This document shows positions 8,313-15,217 of a stretch of DNA of 24,070 nt, in pieces (position 1 is the stretch's first letter; the number at the start of each line of letters is the position of its first letter). Both the position numbers and the translations under genes were made by a program. The DNA is from Thioalkalicoccus limnaeus. Its GTDB lineage: Bacteria > Pseudomonadota > Gammaproteobacteria > Chromatiales > Chromatiaceae. The stretch spans positions 1 to 24,070 of the forward strand of contig NZ_JBDKXB010000037.1 in assembly GCF_041197575.1 (NCBI RefSeq). Reading direction: 5' to 3'. Under the pieces are notes generated by a model. It was not told the DNA's origin. It did not search any database and saw only the letters and a list, made by a program, of their open reading frames with translations.

Positions 8313-8318
8313 TATACT
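8313..8318 (+). promoter_or_regulatory. Possible -10 element for the Uma2 gene
   Basis: TATACT, five of six bases matching the sigma70 -10 consensus, lies 24 nt before the Uma2 start codon. The best upstream hexamer, TTCAAC at 8291-8296 with a 16-bp spacer, is only a weak -35. A GGGGAGC ribosome-binding element follows at about 8330-8336. Confidence 0.35.
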
Positions 8319-8341
8319 TCAGCAGAGACGGGGAGCCGACC

Positions 8342-8911
8342 ATGACCGCGATTACCGAGGAACAGATTCGCCGCCGCCGCTTCAACCTCGCCGACTATCA
8401 CCGGATGGGCGAGGCCGGGATCCTCGGCGACGACGATCGGGTCGAGCTCATCGACGGCGAGATCATCGAGATGACACCCATCGGAAGCCAGCACGGTGGC
8501 CGCGTAAAGCGTCTCGTCTATCTGTTGACTCAGGCCGTAGCACAGCATGCCATTGTCGCCGCGCAGGACCCTGTCATCCTAGACGATTGCTCCGAGCCCA
8601 AGCCAGACCTCGCCCTGCTCCGGCCGCGGGTCGATTTCTACACGGCATCACACCCGCGGCCCGCTGATGTGTTGCTGCTGATCGAAGTCGCGGACACCAG
8701 CTTTCAAAAGGACCGCCAGATCAAGGTCCCACTCTACGCCCGCCACGGGATCCCGGAGACCTGGATCATCGATACCGAGCACCAACGCGTGCTGCGTTTC
8801 GCCGAGCCCAAGGATGGCGCCTACCAAACCGAGGAAGAAGTCGATCTGAGCCAGCCGGCTCCGTTGCCCGGTCTACCCGGGCGTACGGTGGACCTCGCAG
8901 GGTTGTTCTGA
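8342..8911 (+). CDS. Uma2-family (DUF820) PD-(D/E)xK endonuclease-like protein
   Basis: A 189-residue protein starting at ATG 8342, preceded by GGGGAGC. The N-terminal RRFNLADYHRMGEAGILGDDDRVELIDGEIIEMTPIG is the classic Uma2/DUF820 opening. PKPDLALLRP supplies the catalytic-type Asp, and VLLLIEVADTSFQKDRQIKVPLYARHGIPETWIID gives the Glu-x-(Asp/Lys)-type strand and the conserved tail. The family has a PD-(D/E)xK nuclease fold and is common in cyanobacteria and large proteobacterial genomes; its biological role is not established. It appears intact and stands alone among pseudogenes, so it may be a cargo gene of a former mobile element. Confidence 0.87.
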   Translation: MTAITEEQIRRRRFNLADYHRMGEAGILGDDDRVELIDGEIIEMTPIGSQHGGRVKRLVYLLTQAVAQHAIVAAQDPVILDDCSEPKPDLALLRPRVDFYTASHPRPADVLLLIEVADTSFQKDRQIKVPLYARHGIPETWIIDTEHQRVLRFAEPKDGAYQTEEEVDLSQPAPLPGLPGRTVDLAGLF

Positions 8912-8943
8912 CGATCCCGGCCACCCCCGATCCCGGCCACCCC
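8912..8943 (+). repeat. Tandem 16-bp repeat, two full copies
   Basis: The unit CGATCCCGGCCACCCC occurs twice back to back immediately after the Uma2 stop codon, and a third copy begins (CGATC) and then diverges. It is probably a slippage product in GC-rich sequence. Confidence 0.7.
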
Positions 8944-9290
8944 CGATCTCGCCCGCCCGCGGACCGCCCGCCTGGGACGGGGCGCCCGAGCCGGCGCCGG
9001 ACTGGGACCTGGCCGCTCAGCCCGAACCGGAGGTCGAATTCGATCAGCGTATCACCTGGTAGTCGCCGTCTCCTGCGGGAAGCGGTGCTGGAACCCCTCG
9101 TTTTGCCGCCGGCCGGCATGACCCCGGGCCCGCTCCAGCGCGCCGCTTCGGCCTGCAACGGGCGTCGCGCGAGGGCGGTCCGCCGTGTTTCCGGACCTTG
9201 ACCTCATCACACCCCGCATTCACTACCGTCCTGTCTCAGCGCCGGCCTGGACCCTCAAGGCGGCTTGGATTTCCTATCCCACCCACCAAC
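8944..9290. other. Gene-poor stretch with a possible C-terminal coding relic
   Basis: About 350 bases without a convincing gene. One plus-strand frame up to a TAG at 9060-9062 reads PPAWDGAPEPAPDWDLAAQP then EPEVEFDQRITW before the stop. Its composition is protein-like and resembles the tail of some transposases, but I could not name the family. From 9063 to 9290 nothing recognisable was found, and the Walker A part expected before the following ATPase pseudogene is absent. Confidence 0.35.
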
Positions 9291-10286
9291 GCGCCGACGC
9301 TGTTCGGTGGCGCGCTCGCCGGCCAGGGCGTGGCGATCTATGTCACCGCCGAGGATGATGCCATCGAGGTGCACAACCGCCTAAACGCGCTGGGTCCGAT
9401 ACCCGACCAGCTCTACGTGCTGCCGCTGCCTGATGCCGGCGGCGCCGTGCCGCTGTTCGCACCCGACGCGGCCACCCGCGGTCCCTCGACCACGCCGGCG
9501 TGGATGGCGCTGGAGCAGCAACTGACCACGCTAGCCGGTCTGTGAGTGATCATCCTCGATCCGCTGCAGCCGCTTTGCGCACTGGATCTGAACGTGCCGG
9601 AGAACGGCCAGTTCGTCTGCTCGCGGCTTGCGGCGCTCGCGGCTAGCACCGGAGCGTCCGTGATCGTCTCCCACCACTTCGCCAAGCGCGAGGCCTCGAC
9701 CCCAGAGCAGGCCCGCGAAGCGATCCGGGGCACCGGCGGCCTGGTCGATGGCGTGCGCTCGGTCTACGCGCTGTGGAACCCCAAGGAGGATCAGGCCAAG
9801 GCAATCTGCAAGGCGCTGGGGGAGCCCTTCGAGCGCGGCCGGGTCGTGATGGGCGGCGTGGTCAAGGCCAACGGTCGCGCCAATCTGCGGGTGACCACCT
9901 TTCTGCGTGACAGCCGTGGCCTGCTAGTGGACCGCAGCGATGCCGTCATCCGCGCCCGCCAGACCGACGTGGATCTGCTGCCGGACCTCAAGGCGGCCAT
10001 TGCGCGGGCCGCCGCCGAAGGCAAGCCGTACACCAAGACCGGCGGCAACGGCGTCTATGAGCGTCGCCACGAACTGCCGGAGGCCTTCCACGCCATCGGC
10101 AAGCACCGGCTGGCCGAGTGGGTCGGCACCCTGCTCGACCGGGAAGAACTCGTCATGGCCATGGTCGACGGCTCGAAGCTAGTGAAGTGGCTGGACGTGC
10201 CCGATGGCCCCATGGCCAGTGGCGAGGCCGCCTTCGTCACCGGGCATCTGAAGCGCGCGAACGCGGGCCAGCAGAATCAGCCATGA
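9291..10286 (+). pseudogene. AAA-family / RepA-like replicative helicase, truncated and nonsense-mutated
   Basis: The frame reads PTLFGGALAGQGVAIYVTAE and DDAIEVHNRLNALG, is stopped by TGA at 9543-9545, and continues in the same frame as VIILDPLQPLCALDLNVPEN (Walker B-like) and VIVSHHFAKRE, then GLVDGVRSVYALWNPKEDQA, to TGA at 10284-10286. These blocks match RepA-like hexameric helicases (AAA_25 type) of plasmids and integrative elements. The Walker A segment expected upstream of PTLFGG is missing. The TGA most simply derives from a CGA Arg codon by one transition. A GTG directly after the stop could start a 246-residue fragment, but it lacks the nucleotide-binding loop. It likely marks a degraded plasmid or integrative element. 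Confidence 0.75.
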
Positions 10287-10350
10287 GCATGCCCAGGGCC
10301 GACCTCCGTTCCCGACTTCCCGCTTCCCGACCGGGAACGCAGGGCCGGGC

Positions 10351-10439
10351 GGGAACGCCAAACCCAGCACTGGCGCGGGTTTCCAGCGTTCCCGGCCAAA
10401 GCCCTTCCCGGATGCGGGTGGGAACGCGCAAACCCAGCA
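10351..10439 (+). repeat. Dispersed direct repeat GGGAACGC(G)CAAACCCAGCA
   Basis: GGGAACGCCAAACCCAGCA at 10351-10369 recurs at 10420-10439 with one inserted G. The surrounding 150 bases are full of GTTCCCG/CGGGAAC motifs in both orientations. A frame opening at ATG 10283, overlapping the helicase stop as ATGA, runs through this region to about 10831, but its composition (Arg/Pro/Ser-rich, no recognised domain) does not support a gene. Iteron-like DNA next to a RepA-like helicase is one reading. Confidence 0.5.
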
Positions 10440-10469
10440 ACGACGCCACTTTCCCGGTTCCCGGCGATT

Positions 10470-10487
10470 CCTCTCTAAAGAGAGAGG
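10470..10487. repeat. Perfect hairpin CCTCTCT-AAAG-AGAGAGG
   Basis: A 7-bp perfect stem with a 4-nt loop lies in the gene-poor stretch after the helicase pseudogene. No T-run follows, so it is not a typical intrinsic terminator. A possible 99-residue frame opens with GTG at 10488 right after it, but no family was recognised. Confidence 0.55.
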
Positions 10488-10627
10488 GTGAGCATCGGGA
10501 ATGCTCACCTCCCTCGATTCCACTGGCTGGCCGGACATGGGAACGATGCCCCGGCGAGACGGCACGGGTCCTTCCTGGCCGCATTCGTATACGGGGGGCG
10601 CGAGCGCGCTGCTCGGCTACCGTCAGG

Positions 10628-10663
10628 GTGCAAACCGAGGTTTGCAGGGTTTGCGGTTTGCAC
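10628..10663. repeat. 10-bp perfect inverted repeat with TTTGC-rich spacer
   Basis: GTGCAAACCG (10628-10637) and CGGTTTGCAC (10654-10663) are exact reverse complements around a 16-nt spacer that itself contains GTTTGCAGGGTTTG. The TTTGC word therefore appears repeatedly on both strands. It could be an operator or a replication-type iteron site left from the helicase-bearing element, or an RNA hairpin. Confidence 0.6.
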
Positions 10664-10787
10664 TTGGGGATCGCGACCTGCCTCGAAGGCGAACAGGGTA
10701 ATCCGCGCTCCGAATGGGGCAACGAGTTCCTTGCTTACCCCCATTCCTGCCATCCCGGCCCAGACAGCCAATCCGAAAAATTTGTAG
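10664..10787. other. Non-coding spacer before the defence operon
   Basis: Together with the repeats from 10287 on, this completes a stretch of nearly 590 bases without a supportable gene. GC drops towards the right end (AATCCGAAAAATTTG at about 10770), marking the change from the degraded element to the promoter of the restriction operon. Confidence 0.5.
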
Positions 10788-10865
10788 AAACGCCGTTACT
10801 TTTAATTGACAGGCAACATTCGGGGACCTAACATGGCACCTATGATGATTGTCGTAACGGCGTTT
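10788..10865. repeat. 12-bp inverted repeat bracketing the hsd promoter
   Basis: AAACGCCGTTAC (10788-10799) and GTAACGGCGTTT (10854-10865) are perfect reverse complements separated by 54 bp. The right arm is followed by two more T. The arms lie on either side of the TTGACA...TAACAT promoter, so they may be paired operator sites allowing looping, or arms of a long-loop RNA structure if transcription enters from upstream. Confidence 0.75.
10806..10834 (+). promoter_or_regulatory. Sigma70-type promoter of the restriction-modification operon
   Basis: A perfect -35 TTGACA at 10806-10811 is followed after 17 bp by TAACAT at 10829-10834, matching four of six -10 bases including the key first, second and last positions. 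The expected start of transcription is near 10841, about 33 nt before the hsdS start. The region is AT-richer than its surroundings. This is the only convincing promoter found for the operon. Confidence 0.65.
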
Positions 10866-10877
10866 TTGCAAACATGA
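10833..10877 (+). CDS. Possible 14-codon leader peptide coupled to the first hsdS
   Basis: A mini-frame MAPMMIVVTAFLQT starts at ATG 10833 (further in-frame ATGs at 10842 and 10845) and stops with TGA at 10875-10877, overlapping the hsdS ATG at 10874 as ATGA. This is the same overlap used by later genes of the operon. The hsdS start itself has no visible Shine-Dalgarno, so translation coupled to this mini-frame would explain its expression. If transcription starts near 10841, only the ATGs at 10842 or 10845 could be used, and then essentially without a leader. Chance cannot be excluded for so short a frame. Confidence 0.3.
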   Translation: MAPMMIVVTAFLQT

Positions 10878-11455
10878 ATCTTGGCGAGCTGGCTGAAGTA
10901 CAGATGGGCTACCCCTTCCGGTCGCGTCTCGAGCACGACCAGCAGGGCGATGTCGCCGTGATCCAGATGAAAGACATCGACGACGCCAACCTGCTGCACG
11001 CCGAAGAAGCGATCCGAGTAACGCTGCCCAAGGGCAAGACCCACCACCTGCTGTGCGCGGGTGACCTGCTGTTCCGTTCTCGGGGTCGCAGCAATGGCGC
11101 GGCTCAGGTGCTGGAAGGCATAGGCCCGGCCGTGCTCTCGGCGCCGATGCTGCTGATCCGGCCCCACAAGGTGCTGCCCGCCTACCTGTGCTGGTACATC
11201 AACGCGCCGGCCACGCAGGCCCAACTGGCGGCGCTGGCCGAAGGCACCTCGGTGCGGATGATCAGCGCCGAAGCGCTGAAGGCGCTGGAGGTGCCGCTGC
11301 CTTCGCAGGCCACACAGCAACGCATCGTGCATGCAGCCGCCCTGGCCGAACAAGAACGAACACTGCTGGCCCGCATCGCCACCCTGCGCCAGCGCCTGAC
11401 CACGCACCTGCTGATGAAGCTTGCCCACCCATCCCCAGAAAGGGCCACCCCATGA
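10874..11455 (+). CDS. hsdS: Type I restriction-modification specificity subunit, half-size (single target-recognition domain)
   Basis: A 193-residue HsdS-like protein. Residues about 1-145 form one target-recognition domain: MNLGELAEVQMGYPFRS, VIQMKDID, LLCAGDLLFRSRG and the closing LKALEVPLPSQATQQRIV block. One helical conserved region follows, AALAEQERTLLARIATLRQRL to LLMKLA. Full HsdS proteins have two such units (about 400 aa), so this one would need to dimerise or pair with another S unit to bind a bipartite site. No earlier start codon exists in frame back to a TAA at 10829. It overlaps hsdM by ATGA. A second, full-size hsdS lies three genes downstream. Half-size S genes before hsdM occur in other type I operons, so this may be a stable arrangement rather than a truncation. 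Confidence 0.85.
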   Translation: MNLGELAEVQMGYPFRSRLEHDQQGDVAVIQMKDIDDANLLHAEEAIRVTLPKGKTHHLLCAGDLLFRSRGRSNGAAQVLEGIGPAVLSAPMLLIRPHKVLPAYLCWYINAPATQAQLAALAEGTSVRMISAEALKALEVPLPSQATQQRIVHAAALAEQERTLLARIATLRQRLTTHLLMKLAHPSPERATP

Positions 11456-13011
11456 CCGACCAGCTCACCCAACAAGACGTCAACAACACCGCCTGGGCCG
11501 CCTGCGACACCTTTCGCGGTGTCGTCGATCCGGCGCAGTACAAGGACTACATCCTGGTGATGCTGTTCCTGAAGTACATCAGCGACCTGTGGGCCGACCA
11601 CTACGCCGAGTACAAGAAGGAGTACGGCGACAACGAGGAGCGCATCCGCCGTAAGTTGGAGCGCGAGCGCTTCATCCTGCCCTACGTCGAGTTCAAGGAT
11701 GAGAAAACTGGCGAGGTCACCGACCGCTTTCTGGCCGACTTCCACGCTCTGTACGAGCGGCGCAAAGCGGCCAACCTCGGCGAGCTGATCAACATCGTGC
11801 TCGACCACATCGAGGAGGCCAACAAGGCCAAGCTCGAAGGCGTGTTCCGCAACATCGACTTCAACTCCGAGGCCAACCTCGGCAAGACCAAGGACCGCAA
11901 CCGCCGTCTGGAAAACCTGCTGGGCGACTTTGCCAAGCTCGACCTGCGTCCCAGCCGCGTGTCCGAGGACGTGATCGGCGACACCTATATCTACCTGATT
12001 GAACGCTTCGCTTCCGACGCCGGCAAGAAGGCCGGCGAGTTTTACACGCCCAAACAAGTATCGAAGCTGCTGGCGCAGCTGGCCGCCCCCAAGCCCGGCG
12101 ACCGCATCTGCGACCCCACCTGCGGCGCCGGCGGCCTGCTGATCGAAGCCGCCGCGCTGGTCGAGCAACAGGGCAGCCGCGACTTCGCGCTCTTCGGCCA
12201 GGAGGTCAACGGTAGCACCTGGGCGCTGGCACGCATGAACATGTTCCTGCACGGCAAGGACGCCGCCCGCATCGAGTGGGGTGACACCATCAACAGCCCC
12301 GCACTGGTCGAGGCTGACCGCCTGATGCGTTTCAACGTGGTGGTTGCCAACCCGCCCTTCAGCCTGGACAAGTGGGGCGGCACGGAGGTCGAGGCCGACC
12401 GTTACAGCCGCTTCTGGCGCGGCCTGCCGCCCAAGTCCAAGGGCGACTACGCCTTCATCACTCACATGATCGAAACCGCGCTGCCGCAAGAAGGCCGCGT
12501 GGCCGTGGTGGTGCCCCACGGCGTGCTGTTCCGGGGCGGTGCCGAAGGCCGCATCCGCCGCGCCCTGATCGAGGAAAACCTGCTCGACGCCGTCATCGGC
12601 CTGCCAGGCAATCTCTTCCCCACCACCTCGATTCCGGTCGCCATCCTGGTGTTCGATCGCGCCCGTGAAAGAGGCGGCGTTCGTGAAAACTGCCAGGACG
12701 TGCTGTTCATCGACGCCAGCCGTGACTACCAGTCCGGCAAGAACCAGAACGCCCTGCTCGACGAGCACATGGCCAAGGTGCTCGCCACCTTTCGCGCCCG
12801 ACAGCCGGCGGACAAGTACGCCCATGTCGCGAGCCTGCAGGAGATCGCCGACAACGACTTCAACCTCAACATCCCGCGCTACGTGGACACCTTCGAGGAA
12901 GAGGAAGAGATCGACGTCGCCGCCGTCGAGCAGGAGATCGAGCGCCTGGAAGGCGAACTGGCCGAAGTGCGCACGCGCATGAAGCAGTACCTCAAGGAGC
13001 TGGGCGTATGA
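11452..13011 (+). CDS. hsdM: Type I restriction-modification DNA methyltransferase subunit M
   Basis: A 519-residue N6-adenine methyltransferase starting at ATG 11452, coupled to the previous gene by ATGA. The N-terminal helical HsdM domain runs through about residue 150 (TAWAACDTFRGVVDPAQYKD). The catalytic domain follows, with GEFYTPKQVSKLLA, motif I DPTCGAGGLL (D221) and motif IV NPPF (300-303). The end is a coiled-coil-like EQEIERLEGELAEVRTRMKQYL that packs on the S subunit. M2S modifies host DNA and M2S plus two R cleaves unmodified DNA. All expected motifs are present, so the subunit should be active. Confidence 0.97.
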   Translation: MTDQLTQQDVNNTAWAACDTFRGVVDPAQYKDYILVMLFLKYISDLWADHYAEYKKEYGDNEERIRRKLERERFILPYVEFKDEKTGEVTDRFLADFHALYERRKAANLGELINIVLDHIEEANKAKLEGVFRNIDFNSEANLGKTKDRNRRLENLLGDFAKLDLRPSRVSEDVIGDTYIYLIERFASDAGKKAGEFYTPKQVSKLLAQLAAPKPGDRICDPTCGAGGLLIEAAALVEQQGSRDFALFGQEVNGSTWALARMNMFLHGKDAARIEWGDTINSPALVEADRLMRFNVVVANPPFSLDKWGGTEVEADRYSRFWRGLPPKSKGDYAFITHMIETALPQEGRVAVVVPHGVLFRGGAEGRIRRALIEENLLDAVIGLPGNLFPTTSIPVAILVFDRARERGGVRENCQDVLFIDASRDYQSGKNQNALLDEHMAKVLATFRARQPADKYAHVASLQEIADNDFNLNIPRYVDTFEEEEEIDVAAVEQEIERLEGELAEVRTRMKQYLKELGV

Positions 13012-14030
13012 GCGGCGGCGAACTGATCCTCTACACCTTGGATGACGGCAGCGCCGCCATCCAGCTGCGCGCCGAGGGCGGCACGGTGTGGCTCACTCAG
13101 CTCGAAATGGCCACCCTGTTCGATACGTCCAAACAGAACATCAGCCTGCACATCAAGAACATCCTGGCCGAGGGTGAGTTGGTCGAGGCAGCAACCGTCA
13201 AGGAATCCTTGACAGTTCAAACCGAGGGCAAGCGCCGGGTTCAACGGACCAACCTGCTCTACAGCCTCGACATGATCCTGGCCGTCGGCTACCGGGTGCG
13301 CTCCCCGCGCGGCACCCAGTTCCGCCAGTGGGCCACCACCCACCTGCGCGAATACCTGGTCAAGGGCTTCGTGCTGGACGACGCCCGCCTGAAGGAGCCC
13401 GGCGGCTGGGACTACTTCGACGAGCTGCTGGCGCGCATCCGCGACATCCGCGCCTCGGAAAAGCGCTTCTACCAGAAGATCCGCGACATCTACGCCACCG
13501 CCGTGGACTACGACAGCAAGTCTGAGGCCGCCCAGCTGTTCTTCAAGAAGGTGCAGAACAAGATGCTCTGGGCCGTCACCGGCCACACCGCGCCGGAACT
13601 CATCGCCGGCCGTGCCGACCCCACCCTGCCCAACATGGGTCTCACCACTTGGGCCGGCGGCCGGGTGCGCAAGCAGGACGTCACCATCGCCAAGAACTAC
13701 CTGAGCCAGGATGAGATCGAGGCCTTGGATCGCATCGTCGTCATGTACCTCGACTACGCCGAGGACCAGGCCCAGCGCCGCCGCACCCTCACCATGCGCG
13801 ACTGGGAAGACAAGCTCGACGCCTTCCTGCAGTTCAACGAGCGCGAGGTGCTGACCCACGCCGGCAAGCTGCGCAGTGATGTGGCAGAGAAGCTGGCGCT
13901 GGAGCGCTATGAGAGCTTCGACGCCGCCCGGCGGGAGGCAGCGCGGCTGGCGGCGGATGCCGAGGACATGGCCGCGTTGGAGCAGACCGAGCGGGCTTTG
14001 GAAGGCAAGGGGCGGGGGAAGAAGAAATGA
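13008..14030 (+). CDS. rhuM: RhuM-family protein encoded within the type I RM operon
   Basis: A 340-residue protein starting ATG 13008 and overlapping hsdM by ATGA. The N-terminal TVWLTQLEMATLFDTSKQNI and SLHIKNILAEGEL is the DNA-binding-like opening of RhuM, named for a Salmonella pathogenicity island gene. It is followed by SLDMILAVGYRVRSPRGTQF and RQWATTHLREYLVKGFVLDD, also diagnostic. The C-terminal third is helical and Lys/Arg-rich (EGKGRGKKK). RhuM genes are frequent companions of type I restriction genes and toxin-like cassettes, but the biochemical role is not settled. Coupling on both sides (ATGA with the next hsdS too) says it is made in step with M and S. Confidence 0.93.
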   Translation: MSGGELILYTLDDGSAAIQLRAEGGTVWLTQLEMATLFDTSKQNISLHIKNILAEGELVEAATVKESLTVQTEGKRRVQRTNLLYSLDMILAVGYRVRSPRGTQFRQWATTHLREYLVKGFVLDDARLKEPGGWDYFDELLARIRDIRASEKRFYQKIRDIYATAVDYDSKSEAAQLFFKKVQNKMLWAVTGHTAPELIAGRADPTLPNMGLTTWAGGRVRKQDVTIAKNYLSQDEIEALDRIVVMYLDYAEDQAQRRRTLTMRDWEDKLDAFLQFNEREVLTHAGKLRSDVAEKLALERYESFDAARREAARLAADAEDMAALEQTERALEGKGRGKKK

Positions 14031-15217
14031 AGTCCGAATCCTCCAGTTTTCGATTCCTTGCTCAACTCTGCACGCGAATCACGGACGGCACGCACCAGAC
14101 GCCCAACTACCAGGATCAAGGGGTGATCTTCATTTCAGCGAAAAACATCAAGGGCGGCCAGCTTGATTTCGCCGATAGAAAGTACATCACCCGCGAGGAG
14201 CACGAGTTCCTGACCAAAAGTGCTAAACCGGCCCCGGGCGATCTGTTGCTCACTAAGAGTGGATCGCTCGGTGACGTAGCCGTAATTCCAGAACTCGATT
14301 TCGAGTTCAGCATCTTCGAAAGTCTGGCGCTCCTTAAGCCACGCAGAGACCTTGTTGACCCGCACTATCTTTACCAGTACATCCGCTCACCCGACGCGGC
14401 TAGACACTTTCACGGAATAACGACAGGGCTTGCGGTCAAGCACCTACACCTTGGCGACCTCCGCAAGCTGAAGGTTTTCCTACCCCCGCTGAAGCATCAA
14501 AGAGAACTTGCGGCTCAGCTCTCGGCCTGGGACACCGCCATCCAGAAAACCGAGCAACTGATCGCCGCGAAAGAACGCCATTACAGCCACGAACTGTCGC
14601 GCCGTTTCTCGGAAGATCGAACGGCCCCAAGGAAATACCGGCTTGGCGAGATCGCTTACGTACCACAGAAGCTACCCGAATCGCCGAAAGCCGATGACGT
14701 CTACGTTCTGGTTAGGCTCTACTGCAAAGGCATTGAAAAGAATGAACGACAGAAGAAGGAACCGACAAAGAATGGCCGCCCCATTTTCAGAAGGAATGCA
14801 GGTGAACTTCTTGTCGGTCGACAGAACATCCATAACGGGGGCTTCGGAATTGTGCCGAAAGACCTGGATGGGTCACTAGCATCGAATGCAATCACGAGTC
14901 TTAGGTTCCACCCAGAGAAGGCTTCTGCCGATTATATTTTTTTCTATCTTAGCCGTCCCAGCCATTACAAGAAACTTGAGAGAGTGATGGGTGGCACAGG
15001 GCAAAAGGAAATTTCTGAGAGCCAGCTCATGACGCTCACCATCCCACTGCCGGCCCTCCACACCCAAACTGCCATCGCCCGCTACCTCAACGCCCTGCGC
15101 GACGAGATCAACCTGCTCAATCAATCGGTCGAGGCGTACAAGGCCCAGAAACGCGGCCTGATGCAGAAGCTGCTCACCGGCCAGTGGCGGCTGCCGGTTC
15201 AAGAGGAGGCCGACTGA
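14027..15217 (+). CDS. hsdS: Type I restriction-modification specificity subunit, full length (two target-recognition domains)
   Basis: A 396-residue HsdS starting ATG 14027, overlapping rhuM by ATGA. The first recognition domain spans about 8-155 (CTRITDGTHQTPNYQDQGVI, ISAKNIKGG, PGDLLLTKSGSLGDVAVI, GLAVKHLHLGDLRKLKV). The first conserved helix is QRELAAQLSAWDTAIQKTEQLI. The second domain spans about 205-345 (RKYRLGEIAYVPQK, LLVGRQNIHNGGFG). The second helix ends LMQKLLTGQWRLPV, the usual HsdS terminus. The second domain is visibly less GC-rich than the rest of the operon (about 14640-15050), as expected for a swapped recognition domain. The target sequence cannot be read from here. Confidence 0.94.
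   Translation: MKSESSSFRFLAQLCTRITDGTHQTPNYQDQGVIFISAKNIKGGQLDFADRKYITREEHEFLTKSAKPAPGDLLLTKSGSLGDVAVIPELDFEFSIFESLALLKPRRDLVDPHYLYQYIRSPDAARHFHGITTGLAVKHLHLGDLRKLKVFLPPLKHQRELAAQLSAWDTAIQKTEQLIAAKERHYSHELSRRFSEDRTAPRKYRLGEIAYVPQKLPESPKADDVYVLVRLYCKGIEKNERQKKEPTKNGRPIFRRNAGELLVGRQNIHNGGFGIVPKDLDGSLASNAITSLRFHPEKASADYIFFYLSRPSHYKKLERVMGGTGQKEISESQLMTLTIPLPALHTQTAIARYLNALRDEINLLNQSVEAYKAQKRGLMQKLLTGQWRLPVQEEAD

Noticed and set aside
9543..9545. TGA as a programmed stop (selenocysteine or read-through) in the helicase gene.
   Set aside because: The family has Arg or a similar residue here, no SECIS-like hairpin was seen just downstream, and the gene already lacks its Walker A end, so simple decay is the better reading.
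10488..10787. A 99-codon GTG-started frame with phage small-protein-like wording.
   Set aside because: The start has no usable ribosome-binding spacing and no family could be named with confidence.
10283..10831. A 182-codon frame overlapping the helicase stop by ATGA.
   Set aside because: It is Arg/Pro/Ser-rich, contains the direct repeats and hairpins, and matches no family; the overlap is probably chance.
10854..10867. Intrinsic terminator formed by the right arm of the 12-bp repeat plus its T-run.
   Set aside because: The loop would be 54 nt and a good promoter lies within it, so an operator or leader role is more likely than termination.
11182..12825. A 547-codon minus-strand frame.
   Set aside because: It is antisense to hsdS and hsdM, where catalytic motifs on the plus strand fix the coding frame.
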